Below, one piece after another: positions 22,653 through 33,956 of a stretch of DNA of 64,000 nt. A program made the position numbers and the translations under genes. The notes under the pieces are model-generated. The model worked only from the letters and a program-made list of their open reading frames with translations. It was not told the DNA's origin and searched no databases. The first letter of the stretch is position 1, and the number at the start of each line of letters is the position of its first letter. The stretch is taken from contig JAAOMT010000175.1 of assembly GCA_016748015.1 (NCBI GenBank), positions 470,212 to 534,211 on the forward strand, read 5' to 3'. The stretch comes from Geosiphon pyriformis (Eukaryota > Glomeromycota > Glomeromycetes > Archaeosporales > Geosiphonaceae).

Positions 22653-24750
22653 TACTTAATATCCATTAGTCAACCCAAAATCTATCATAACCCTGTTGAC
22701 CCAACTATTATGAATGCCACCAAAAAACCAGATAAACTTGTCACATATCTTTATTCTGACTAAACTCTCCCCAGCCAACAGAATCATAAGCTTTTTGCAT
22801 ATTCTACAATACCAGCCACAGTTTACGGTTCTTTTCCAAAACATCTTCAATAACTGACCCAATAGTAAAAATAGGAGATTGTGTGGTCATACCTTTTAGA
22901 ACAGAAAAATTATCCCTTCTAAAAACATTAAACTTACTGAACACAAAAAAAATTCTGTTCGAAAGAATTTTAGAAAGAATTTTGCAAGCTGTCTCAATCA
23001 AAGCAATAAGACAGGTGTTCATGAAAACACCTTTTCACTCATACAGTTTGGGGATCATTGACACCCAAGTCTCCTTCCAAGGCCCAGGAACAGATTCACA
23101 ATCCAAGCAAGAGTTCAAAAGCACCAAAAACATATCCAAAACTGACCTGTTACAATGTTTTCATAACTTATTTGAAATACCAAAAAGACCAGCCACTTTC
23201 CCATTAGGCAGATTTGAAATAACACTAGACATTTTATCAAAATTGATTGGGCACATCACATCAGAAAAAGTGTCATCAAAAACGTACTCCAAAGGCTGGT
23301 ATTGGCAATGCCATACACTAGGAACAATAGAAACCACATTGTGCTTCCTAATCTACTCTTCTATGACCATATCTACCTTGGTTTTAATCAGATTAGGTTC
23401 CAAAACCAATTCATTATCCATGACCAGATGATCCAAAGTCACTTTGCAAAAGGAATGTTCCAGCACATTTCTAATAGTATGACTTTTGTTCAATTCAAAA
23501 CTTTCCATCTTCTTATCTATTACTGACCTAATTCTAAATTCCTTAACACATTCCACTTCTGATATTTTGGAGGAGTGATATAACTTCCTAACTTTGGACA
23601 AAACTGATTATATGGCATCAAAAGAGGAATCTGACAAAAAAAAAGACTTCACCATAGAAGCATTAACTAAATCCAAACTCTTCTACTTGCCAAGCAAGGA
23701 CGTAAATTTCCCAAAAAAATCCAAATAAAACGTTTTAACTAACTTTAACACTAAAAGCTCCAGCTTGTGAAATTTGGATGACTTCTTAACAAAAACATGA
23801 TCATAGTTCTTGAACCATTTCTTTTTAAAAACTGCTTCAACAGACAGACATAACACTTTACAGAAAGCAACCCATATTGCATCCAAGTTTGAGTGCATTC
23901 TAGCTGCAAAAAAGTTGTCATGTAGCATAGCAGCATTTGCCACCATATCATCCTTAAATTTGGCCCATCTAATACCATTTGCACCTTTGCAATTGTACTT
24001 ACAACAATCCTTATTTGCCTGTTTGCAAACAGAATTCAAGTGAACATTAAGCAAACCACCCAAACCTACTAACACTAAGACAGCCTGATAATCAGTATCA
24101 AAGTATTCCTTAATACCAAACACGCCATGACCCACTATCACATTGACCAAGTTCGAAGAAATGAGCATATAATCTATTGTCTTAACAACACTTTGAAAAT
24201 TGGACCAAGTTGGTGATTTCTCACAAGAGCTTCCACTCAAGACATTAACCAAACCAAAATCCAGGTATTTCTTTAAACTAGTATACTTACAAGAACTGTC
24301 TTCATTAAAATCATCTCTGAAAATAATAAAAGAAGATTCATTAACAGCTTTTGCTATAAGAGAATTGATATTGCTAGTCTGAGAAAACCAGGCCACCAAA
24401 GAGATGTCAGCGTAAAGCCCCAAAATTGACACAGAAAGATTATTTTTGAAAAGCAACTTGATAGACAGGAGCTGACTAGGCATTTCTGAAATTTTGCATA
24501 CATGTTTTGCCAAAGAAGAGTTCATGACAACCACAACACCAGCACTCAGATAACCAGATTCTAAACCAGAGATAAACACCTGCATACCATCAAATTTATT
24601 GACAATCCAGGGGTAAACTTTCTCTTTCAATTTTGACTCTGTAAAAATAGAAACTAGATTGTTCTTTTCCTTATGCCAATGAATAATATTATCCTGTTTC
24701 GCAGGATTGTTTATTCCTCTAATATTACAAGTCACAACTTTCCATATCAT
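22653..24750 (-). pseudogene. LINE part X: endonuclease and N-terminal RT (ORF2 start)
   Basis: ORF2 starts at 24750 (MIWKVVTCNIRGINNPAKQD), 5 nt after the ORF1 stop. Endonuclease motifs: CNIRG, FTESKL, FRDDFNED, TWSNFQ...KTIDYMLIS, and YFDTDYQAV, where the SDH catalytic His is Tyr. The frame is open to 23683, shifts, and then gives 23353-23601 and 22804-23022 (ALIETACKILSKIL, DNFSVLKGMTTQSP). Part X ends at the GYxV codons (22653), where the H-D-G-L-D-Q block of RT should follow but endonuclease of part Y begins instead. Stops in the RT part are TAG, TAA or TGA at Gln, Arg or Trp positions. Confidence 0.85.
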
Positions 24751-24755
24751 ATCAC

Positions 24756-26620
24756 TTATTGAGAAAAAAGAGGAGAAACCGAACTAACATTGTCTATTTT
24801 AGCTAAAAAACTCATAACTGTGATCAAAAAATTGTTCAATGTTTTTTCCAATCTCAAGATAACTGTAGGATTGAAAACCACCACTCCTGCAACAGTCTTA
24901 CCACCAGTGGCCACACCCAAACTCTTACTTATCACTATATCTGCCTCTTGATTTTGTGATGAAGAGGTCACCAATAGCTGACATTCAGGACTAAGCTGGG
25001 AAACCATTGGCTCAGATGTGCTCAATCTCATAGTCAACATGTCAACATGCTCTGTAAAGTTGGCAATACTGCACTCAAGAGTGACAAACCTATTATTCAA
25101 TTCCAAAGATACCAATGGGGTAGGCTTCATCTTTGAAGAGAAGCCAGCTCTTAACAAAACATTCTGAACAGGAAGAGGAAGAAAAAAAAACCCATCAGCA
25201 ATTTGCACCTATAAGACACCATCAAAAGAAACAGGACGAGCAACCAGAGCTGAATGTTTGGCATAAATGGCAGCCAGTCTGCTTTTATCCGAGTTCAAGA
25301 AAGTTTTTCGCAATGAAGCACCAGAAGGAACACTCTTTTTTTCACCAACAGGGCAAGCCAATGATGTATGACCCAATTTTCCACACCCAGCACACTTGGC
25401 CGAAACAAGACAAGACCAGTGCAGATTGGCCCCTCTCAGTACTGGCATGGTTTCTATGACAGCATTTAATGACTCAACAGAATCAAAACAAACAGTAGCA
25501 CACCTGGCCCAGACATAAGAAACTGGATGATGGTCAATTACACAAGTTTTCTCATCCACTGAAGTGACATAATTCCAAATATCATGTACATTGGTTCCCA
25601 TTGGCAAAGTGTACAAAAGAGCTTTATAAACATTACATGCATCCCATAATTCTTTGTTCATATTAGATCTAGCAACATGCACAGCATCCTTCCCAATTAG
25701 AATAGATCAGCATACTGTGACCAAATCAGCATGCTTAACCTGTTCAAATTTAATCACAGTTTTCTGCCACAGCCCCACCAATTGCATCTTGATTGACTTA
25801 ATAATACCAAACTTAGATAGCACAGCATGCACAGCCTTAGTTGAAGTACCAATTGGAATCTTCATCAACACCACAGCCCGATCTGAACACCCAAATGATT
25901 TCTTAAGATCAGAATTTACCATAATTTTTGCTTTTTCAGCCTTTTTAGAAGCCTGCACCCAACTTAATTTGGAAGTGAACGTCACTCTGATAATTCCAAC
26001 AAATTTTGAAGGGGTAGAGACCCTCCCAAAACCATTAATTTTTGAAAACAACTTTCTGACTATCTGAAGCTTTTCTTGAGAAAATTTTCCAACCACTTTG
26101 TCCAAACCAATATCCAAAATGAAGGATTTACAAACAGAAATGTTGACCAGATTTTTTAAAGGTAGGGAAAATTCCAATGGAGCATTTAAGAAGACATTAT
26201 CTTCATTGTTGCTTAAAGAGAAATCAATTTTTCCCAAAGACTTGCCCAATGCCTTCTTGGTTTTAACTTTTAAACCAGTAGGTGTTTGATTAGAATCACC
26301 AGCAATAGCACCACCTTCACCATAATCAAAACTGGTCTTTTCTACCAAACACTTCTTTTTTATATCAATGCTATCAGACTTAGTAGTGTTACCAGTCTCT
26401 GAACCTCATGAGTGACTAGTTTAGATCTTAGAACCAACAATATTACCACTAAAACCATTCTCTAAAATACTACCTCTTTTTTTTTCTTAGAAGAACAGGC
26501 CTAAAGTCATTATTAGAACCAGAAATCTTAGCAGTTTTTTTCATGACAGCAATACTACAGCCAACAGTGGCCTCATAGTCAAGAATAAAGGGTTTAGATT
26601 TATCATACTGAATTGTAAAA
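24756..26620 (-). pseudogene. LINE ORF1: RRM-like and zinc-knuckle RNA-binding protein
   Basis: This is the nucleic-acid-binding ORF1 protein of the LINE. From N to C: an N-terminal region (frame broken near 26470 and by TAA and TGA stops near 26415), the block NISVCKSFILDIGLDKVV and KLFSKINGFGRVSTPSKF, an RRM-like domain (AVVLMKIPIGTSTKAV...KTVIKFEQ, about 25.7-25.9 kb), a second RRM-like block (LLYTLPMGTNVHDIWNYV, about 25.5-25.6 kb), and one CX2CX4HX4C knuckle CAGCGKLGHTSLAC (25354-25394). A Leu-rich, coiled-coil-like tail follows (SLELNNRFVTLECSIANF). Stops at about 25707 (TGA for Trp) and 25206. The stop TAA at 24756-24758 is followed by GTGAT and the ORF2 ATG. Confidence 0.82.
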
Positions 26621-26640
26621 AAAACTTCTTTCAAAAAAAA

Positions 26641-27214
26641 CTTTGACTTTTTTTTGGGAATTTGGATGAAAAAGAGAAAGAAGTTTTTTTACTTTTATTA
26701 ATATTTATAATTTTGTTTAAACTGTTAACTAATTCTATAGGCATAAATAAATTTATGTTGAAAAAAATAATTAAAAATATATATAAAATAAAGCTTTTTT
26801 TCGAAAATTTTTATAAAAAATTAATAAGGCAAAAAAGTATTGTTTTTATTAATTTTAATAGTATTTTAGATTTTATATATTTATTTTTTGTTTATTAATA
26901 ATTATTTTAATTTTTTGTATTATTAAATATTAAATATTAAATATTAAATTTGTTTTTTATTAAAGTTTAAATTATTATATATATATATAATCATAATATA
27001 ATATTTTTTTTTATTTTAAAATATTAATTAATATTATTACAAATTATTATTATAAATTAATATTATTATTATAAATTAGTACTTTTTATTATGTAAATTT
27101 TTTTTATTTTTAAATTATTGTTGTGTTATTTATGTATTTAATTATTATTTATATTATTTATAATTTGCTATTTTCTAATTAATAATATTTATTTAAATTT
27201 ATGTTTAATAATTT
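26641..27214. other. A+T-rich spacer
   Basis: No frame or repeat match beyond simple AAATATT iterations (about 26925-26950) and TATA runs. The open stretch 26662-26898 is low-complexity Lys/Ile/Phe/Asn sequence, judged non-coding. Confidence 0.5.
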
Positions 27215-27235
27215 AAAAACAAATTTAATATATTT
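27215..27235 (+). repeat. Direct repeat flanking LINE copy 3 (5' side)
   Basis: Twenty-one bases beginning AAAAACAAATTTAATATATT are identical to 29961-29981 just beyond the A-rich tail of LINE copy 3. This fits a target-site duplication, with about 50 further bases before the recognisable LINE sequence starts. Confidence 0.5.
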
Positions 27236-27282
27236 TTAATATTATTTAAAAAAATTATTTAATTAATAATTATATTTATATT

Positions 27283-29960
27283 TAAAACAAGTTGAATCAA
27301 GAAGAAATCTTTTCTCCACTCCTTTGAAGGATTTTTTATGATCCATTTTTGTGTGAAATAAAGAGACATGAGCATTTGTGTGGATACAAAATAGATACTA
27401 GATTTGTGGTAAAATCTAACAGAATTAAAACAATTAAAGGGAAAACTTTTTTTTTGGCTGTTGGTATCTTTGTAAATGATATGATTTGGGTTGGGAACTA
27501 TTAGGTTTTTATGCAGTATATTTTAAATATTGTTGAGTTTTTTGAGGTTAATAACATTTCTATAAATAATGATAAAACAGTGGCTATTTTCATTAATCAA
27601 GATATTAAGAATGTTTTGTTGTTGTTCAATAGCTTGCCAATTTTAATTGCTAAAAAGTGTGAGACATACCAATATTTGGGTATCTTCTTATTAACTAAGA
27701 ATCTCTCTAAATTCAGTTTGGTTCAAGCTCATATGAATGTCAAATTTTTTTTAATGTGGTATTAAAGAAGACTATTACAGATAAACAATTCTGTTACTTG
27801 GTTTTAGCAGTTTTATAACTGATTATTAGCTATTACACACAATTTAGTTTCGTTTCTTTAAGTATGTGTCATAAGTAGGATATGATGATTAAAAAAAGTC
27901 TTAGAGCCAAGGCTGATTTACTTCGTAATTTTTCCAGTAAAGTTTTACACTACTTATTTTTGTATGGTTTAAAGCTCTTTGAACAAGTGCAGTTTGAAGG
28001 AAAGCTGGCTTCTCTAATTTCATTTTTTAATAGCCATGGCATTTTTGAATATTTGTTTAATCATAAATTTTTGGATTTACAAGTTTTGGGTTGGTCCTCT
28101 CTGAATCTTCTACAATTTTTTGTTAGATTATGTGTTAGTCCTGTAAATAATTTTTTGGTAAAAGTAGTGAAAATTTTTTTGGTAAATAAGTTGTTACTGG
28201 CAAACAATTTGTCTTGTGTCTTCCATGAGTTTGGTATTTTTCTGATGTCTGGTATTTTGGATCAGTTTTTGTACTACAAATTTGTTTTTTTATTGAAGCA
28301 GTTTGATATTGCATTTGGTGACAGACTTCTTGACAAGAAAGACAAGATAATAGATTGGAAAACATTTTGGCATTGGAAGTGGTTGAATCTAAGAGGCCTT
28401 GTGCTTCACTGATTTACATTGGTATCTGATTTCATGAACAATTCTACTTTTTCAAAGATCAGAACTGCTGCTGTCTTTAGGGAAGATGTGTTAAATGTTT
28501 TGAATTCTAAAAGATTTTTTTTTGTTCATGATAGTTTGTTGGAGATATGGTCTGATTGCATCAAGATCTACATATATGAGTTTTTAAAAGGTGCTGGTTT
28601 CATTAAGATAGTAGGTGGGGCAGCTATGTACTTTCTGGCTGTAAATATGAGCATTGAGATTAAAATAGCTAAGCTTCTGTTCTCTATTTTGACTAAACTA
28701 CAGGCTGTGGCTTTGGCTTTAGAGTGTATTTCACCTTTATGCTCTGTGGTTCTGTACTTGGATAGCCAATTAGCAATTGATGCCTACATGTCTGAGACTT
28801 CTTTTATTGTGCCTGACTTTTACAACCAATGTTGAATTAAAAAATTGCAGATAGTCAATTTTCTTAAGAATAAAAACATTTCAATTAAATGGGTAAAAGT
28901 TAAGGACCATTCAGGTGTGCCTAACAATATTAAGGCTGATGTATTGGCAAGTAATACTACTTTTTCTTTTTTGGTTGCTGAAAAAACTGCTGTATTTGGC
29001 AATGCTCATTATTTTGTTTGCAATTTGCACCAATTAATTTGCCATGCCCATTGGAAGGCTGGTCCTGGTTTTAATATAGTTTTAAGTATTATGATTAAGA
29101 AGATAAATTGAGAGCCTACTGCAATAGTTTGACACCCTAATTCACACATGTTTTTAAAGTTTACTAGCAGGAAATCAGCCAATTTGCATACTTATTTAAT
29201 AAAGGCAGTTTATAGATGACTACTGATTGCAGTTAGGAAAAAATTATATGACAGAGGTTATCTTAAAGTATTATGTTTGCTGTATAGTGAGATGAAATTA
29301 TTTGATCATGATTTTATTTGTTCTGGTAACTCTGGTCTCCATAAGAACATTTTGGTTAAGACTGCTGAAAAATGGATGTTATTGTTTAGTTTTTTATGTT
29401 TATCTAATTCTACTGTTTTGTGTTTGTTAGTAACATGTTCTTTGAATATAAGTCTGTATACTGCTGTTTGCAAAAGTTTTGTGATGAGGAATTGGTATGC
29501 TAAAACTGTTTTGGTTTTTAAGAAAAAAGATAAAGCTGCTTTGGCCCTTGTAAAATACATTAGATTTATAATAAAGTTGTATTGAATTAAAGTATAGATT
29601 GTTAGGGCCAAACATAGAGTAAATATAAAAAAAACTGGCTTAGTCAGAGATGTCAGTGTGACTTTAGGCTTATTTTACTGTGTAGTATCTATGTTGTTAA
29701 TTGGGGTTGTCTATATTCTTAGTGTTATGGAATCTTTTGTTATTAGGTTTGGTAGATGCAAATTGTGTTATTTTTTTCTGGTTTAGGTAGTAATGTTTTT
29801 GTTAGTATAGAGTATAGTATTGCCTTGTCTGGCCTGAATAGCTGGCCATATGTAGTTAGTACATAAGCTGCATTTAGTTTGATCTATTTAGTCTGGTTGT
29901 ATATACTAGATAGCAATTGGGTTTTACTTGTAAAATTTATAATAATAAAAAAACAAGTTA
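27283..29960 (+). mobile_element. 5'-truncated LINE (copy 3)
   Basis: Recognisable LINE sequence starts inside RT at the codons equivalent to D-G-L-D-Q (reads NKLNQEEIFSPLL) and continues to the family 3' UTR and an A-rich tail at about 29940-29960. RT active site reads FVND (27469-27480; first Asp to Asn). RT C-terminal part at 27511-28412, RNase H at 28560-29000 (LTKLQAVALALECI, LYLDSQLAIDA, NNIKADVLA), zinc-finger region near 29270 damaged (CLLYSEMKLFDHDFIC). Several frameshifts and TGA/TAG/TAA stops. Direct repeats of 21 bp flank it. Confidence 0.85.
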
Positions 29961-29981
29961 AAAAACAAATTTAATATATTT
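29961..29981 (+). repeat. Direct repeat flanking LINE copy 3 (3' side)
   Basis: Identical to 27215-27235; probable target-site duplication partner immediately after the A-rich tail. Confidence 0.5.
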
Positions 29982-31725
29982 ACAATTATTAAATTATATT
30001 ATTTAATAAAATAATAAAAATAATAAAAATAAAATATGTATATTAAATTAAAATTAATATATAGTCAAATCTAAGATAATTTATATTCTTAATAAATACA
30101 AATTACTATAAATTATTACAAATTATGAGTTTTTTTTAGATTTAAGTATATATAGTATACATATAATAAAAATAGATATAATATTATTAAAAATTAAATT
30201 TATTTGCATATTTTTATAAAAATCTTTAAATAGTTTATATAATATTAAAGAAACTTATAAGAATTATTTGTTTTTGTTTATTTTGTATTCTTTTATAAAA
30301 TATATATTTAGCATAAACAAGTTTACTAATTATATTATAAATTTTTTTGTTATTTTTAAGCTCCATAAACTATTTAAGATTTGTAATAACAGTTAGTATA
30401 TCTTTATTACTTATTATTTTTTGTATCTTTTATTTTTTATTAGAGTTATTATACTTTGTTTTACAATTTGTTATAATATAATTTGCAATCTTATTATTAT
30501 CTAGATATTCCAAAATAATTGTATTGTTTTTTTCAGATAGATTTATCAACTTTTTAATTAATAAGTATATATATAATTAAACTCTTTATAACAATTTTTA
30601 ATCTTTTTTAATACTATTTTTTGATTATAAATAGCTATTATTTTCAAGTTTGTAGTTTTATTCTGAAAGTTTTTATTTGTATTGATTAAAAGAATATTAA
30701 CTTTGTATTAACAATGAACAATTATTTTAATTAAAACATTTTTTTATGTTTTATAAATTAGACACATTGCTTAAAGTTAGTTAATTGCATAAATATTATT
30801 AATACCATCATCAAAAAAATCCAATGCATAAAAAAAAAAATAGTAACAATAATATGTTTTAAAACAATAAATAATTCTAATATTTATAGATTAAATATGT
30901 GCTATTAAGTTAAATATAAACTGTTTTATATAAATATTTATAATAAAGCTTGTATTATAGTTGTAATTAGCAAAATTGTTTACTAATAACAATATGTTTT
31001 GGTTTTTTTTTATGTAGCTGATAGTCTTAATTAATAAGTTACTATTAAAAAATATTATTAGTTATCTAAGTGTAAATGTTTAAATAATATTAGAAACTAA
31101 ATTTTTTTCCTGTTTCTTTTAAAAACAGCATAAATGTTTAGTATAATTAATAATAAGTGGTAATATAATATAAAATAGTGCAATTTCATTCATGTTAAAA
31201 ATATTACATAACTTCTAATCAGCAAAAAGTGTTATTATATTTACTTATTTATCTTTAATATATTTAATATTGATTGATAATATATTATTATAAAAGTGAA
31301 GTAAATACAATTCAACACAGTCTTTAAAGCTTTTAAGCCAGTTATTAATTAGTTTTTGGTGCTTATTTTCTGAAATATCTAATTAATTATAGAATTTTAT
31401 GTTAGTAGCTTAAATTATATTTTCAGTAAGTATTATTTTACACAATTCTGTTTTTTGAACAAAAATTTGGTTTATTTTTAATCCAAACTGAAATTAGAGA
31501 CTATTTTATGTATAAAAAACTGTTTTTCTTAAAGTGCTTTGCAGTTTTTGATTGGTTTTTATTATTTGTATAATATTAATCAAGCACTATAAGCTTATTA
31601 TAAAATATAACATTCTTACAACTTTACAGAATATAAACTAAAAAGATAGCATGCTTTTTACTATTAGACATAATAGAATTAAAAGGCAAAGAAAAAGTAT
31701 AATTAAGACTTTGATTAGATAAAAC
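29982..31725. other. A+T-rich region, unassigned
   Basis: No coding frame. Parts have the texture of decayed retroelement (isolated GC-containing words in A/T runs) but I could not align them with any other element in the window. Confidence 0.45.
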
Positions 31726-31726
31726 T

Positions 31727-32396
31727 GATCTAAAAATCCGACTTGATTATTTACACAATTGATAATAATTTAAAACTTGAAACAATTTAAAACTCTGATT
31801 TGATTACTTACATAATTGATAATAATTTAGAACTTGGAACAATTTGAAATTCTGATTTGATTATTTATACAATTGATAATAATTTAAAACTTAAGACAAT
31901 TTGAATTCCAATTTAATTACATATACAATCAATAATAATTTAGAACTTAAGACTATTCAAAATTTTAACTTGATTATTTATACAATCAATGATAATTTAA
32001 AACTTGGAACAATTTGAAACTCTGACTTGATTACTTATACAATTGATAATAATTTAAAACTTGAGACAATTTAAAACTCTAACTTAATTATTCACAAGAT
32101 TAATAATAATTTAAAACTTGGAACAATTTAAAACTCTGACTTGATTACTCATACAATTGATGATAATTTAGAACTTGAAACAATTTAAAACTCTGACTTG
32201 ATTATTTACAAGATTAATAATAATTTAAAACTTGGGATAATTTGAAATTATGACTTAATTATTTACAAAATTAATAATAATTTAAAACTTGAAACAATTT
32301 AAAACTTCAACTTGATTACTTATACAATTGATAATAATTTAAAACTTGAGACAATTCGAAATTCTGACTTGATTACTTACATGATTAATAATTATT
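31727..32396 (+). repeat. Minisatellite, about 12 units of 56-57 bp
   Basis: Each unit reads approximately GATAATAATTTAAAACTTG, a purine pair, ACAATTTAAAACTCTGAC, then TTGATTAYTTATACAATT. Unit starts lie near 31761, 31818, 31875, 31931 and onward at the same spacing to about 32385. Units differ by scattered transitions, and some have AAGATTAAT instead of ACAATTGAT at the joint. No unique spacers occur. Confidence 0.85.
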
Positions 32397-33235
32397 TTGT
32401 TGAATAAGTAATGTTACATTATCATATAGCATTTTTAGTTATGGAAATATTGGTTTGCTTTATCGCAATTTTACCAAAACTAGCAGAATTTAAACTAAAT
32501 TTTGCATCTGAAATAACTTATACTAATAGTAAAAAGTTATAAGTTATTGAGTATTACAGGTATGAGTTATAAACATAGGAATTCTTTAACTACAAAATTG
32601 GTAAATTCAAAATGCTATGGCTTATTACAGATTATAAGTTATCTTAATATGAGTTATCTTAGATTTAACTGTAATATTCTGTGATATTAAAGTATATATT
32701 AGTTTTATTATTATTATAATTGACAAAAATATTTATATGTAAAAAATACATTATATAAATTATATTTAATTGTTTTAAATTTAAAATTTTTATTAAATAC
32801 ATTTCTTTGATTGTTATTTTTTAATTGATAATATTTTTTTGATCAAAAGTTTTTGGGTTTGAAAATTTTTTCTAATAAAATATTTTGAACTTTTAATTTT
32901 TAAAACATGATTTATTTCAATTAATTGGAAAATATTTCTCATTAAATTAATAATCTTTTTAATTTTCGAAGATCATAGCAAAAAGTTCTAGAACGGTTAA
33001 ATTATTTTTTCTTGCACATACTTTTGATTTGGTCACAGTCAGTCAATTATGCAAAAAAAAAAATCAAGTAAACTTGTATATTGATAATTAAATTTCAGGG
33101 AAAAATCAAAAATCAATTGTTGAAAGATATTTAATTAAAATAGGGTCTTTTTATAATAATCTATTTTATTTATGGGGCTTTCATATGATTGTTATTTTCA
33201 TTCAATCCAGAGTAAGATTCTTTGTCATTTGTTTT
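32397..33235. other. Transition from A+T-rich repeat DNA to host island
   Basis: Up to about 32930 the sequence is A/T with no frame. From about 32950 CpG dinucleotides appear (TTCGAAG, AACGG), marking the left edge of the host-like island. No gene recognised. Confidence 0.45.
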
Positions 33236-33237
33236 TC

Positions 33238-33240
<3 letters not shown>

Positions 33241-33279
<39 letters not shown>

Positions 33280-33390
33280 ATTCCTTCTTTAAATGTATTA
33301 TGTTGAAATTCTAACCCCAAATTATTAATAGAAAAGCAAGATAGAAAACATGTACAGTGATAAATTCCAAAAAAAAAAAAAAAAAAAAAA
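33241..33390. repeat. Poly(T)33 and poly(A)22 pair
   Basis: A run of 33 T (33241-33273) and a run of 22 A (33369-33390) enclose 95 bases of ordinary sequence. Together they could fold as a stem, or be the tail remnants of two oppositely oriented insertions. No SINE body or RNA polymerase III box was recognised. Confidence 0.8.
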
Positions 33391-33680
33391 CTCGTATCAA
33401 AGCTGGTAGCGATTACCAAGGGTAGTACCATACCAAAAAGAAAAACAAAACAATATCAAACGTAAAAACAAGTTGTATTATCTCATTCGATGAACATTTT
33501 TCGCATATGCAAATACATAGTATCGAAACTTTTTTTCAAAAGGTGTAAATCAAGAATCTTGTCAATCAGTTATACTTTTTTTGATTTCTTGCGTACCATT
33601 TCAAACGATCAAAAGAAGGGGTTTCAGAGTTTAGCCTATCATCGATATTGAAAAGCAAAATCCCAAATCAAGAAAATATT

Positions 33681-33956
33681 ATGGTGGAGAAAAAAGATGG
33701 TGACGAACCTAATCATAAAGTTAATAACATCAGCAGAGATTAGTAGTAATTTGGTAACAACAGGAAAAATGATTAATAACGATCAAAAAAAGGAAAGAGA
33801 AGTAACAATTGCATATAACGCAATGAACCACATAGAAGACAACGGAGAATCAAAAAACTTAAACTTTGGTTCTCCCTTTACATTTGGACTAAATGAATTT
33901 AGGAACTAAACCGAACAGATTTCTTACAAGTTGAAGACTCGGCAGTTAATTATTCC
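33681..33956 (+). CDS. Possible small spliced gene, unknown product
   Basis: Two pieces look better than chance in this CpG-containing stretch. ATG at 33681 opens MVEKKDGDEPNHKVNNISRD before a TAG. The overlapping frame 33697-33909 reads MVTNLIIKLITSAEISSNLV...NFGSPFTFGLNEFRN. After a plausible acceptor (GACTAAATGAATTTAG, ending about 33901) a third frame reads ELNRTDFLQVEDSAVNYS-stop. I could not fix splice donors, so the model is uncertain. No domain recognised. Non-coding DNA is equally possible. Confidence 0.25.

Larger units (their letters stand above)
18232..26640 (-). mobile_element. Chimeric LINE (parts X and Y) with internal tandem duplication
   Basis: A non-LTR retrotransposon on the minus strand with a 14-nt A-tail (T-run 18232-18245), 3' UTR, ORF2 and ORF1. 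It is longer than the family layout requires: reading 5' to 3', part X gives ORF1, the endonuclease and the first part of RT up to ...NGYxV at 22653, then part Y restarts inside the endonuclease with SLIAKAVNESS at 22652 and runs through RT, RNase H and zinc finger. The segment between these points is present twice (24363-22653 and 22652-20931). Part Y is the best-preserved LINE sequence here, with few stops. Confidence 0.85.

Noticed and set aside
31727-32396. CRISPR-like array
   Set aside because: Units are contiguous and similar over their whole length with no unique spacers, and the genome is eukaryotic.
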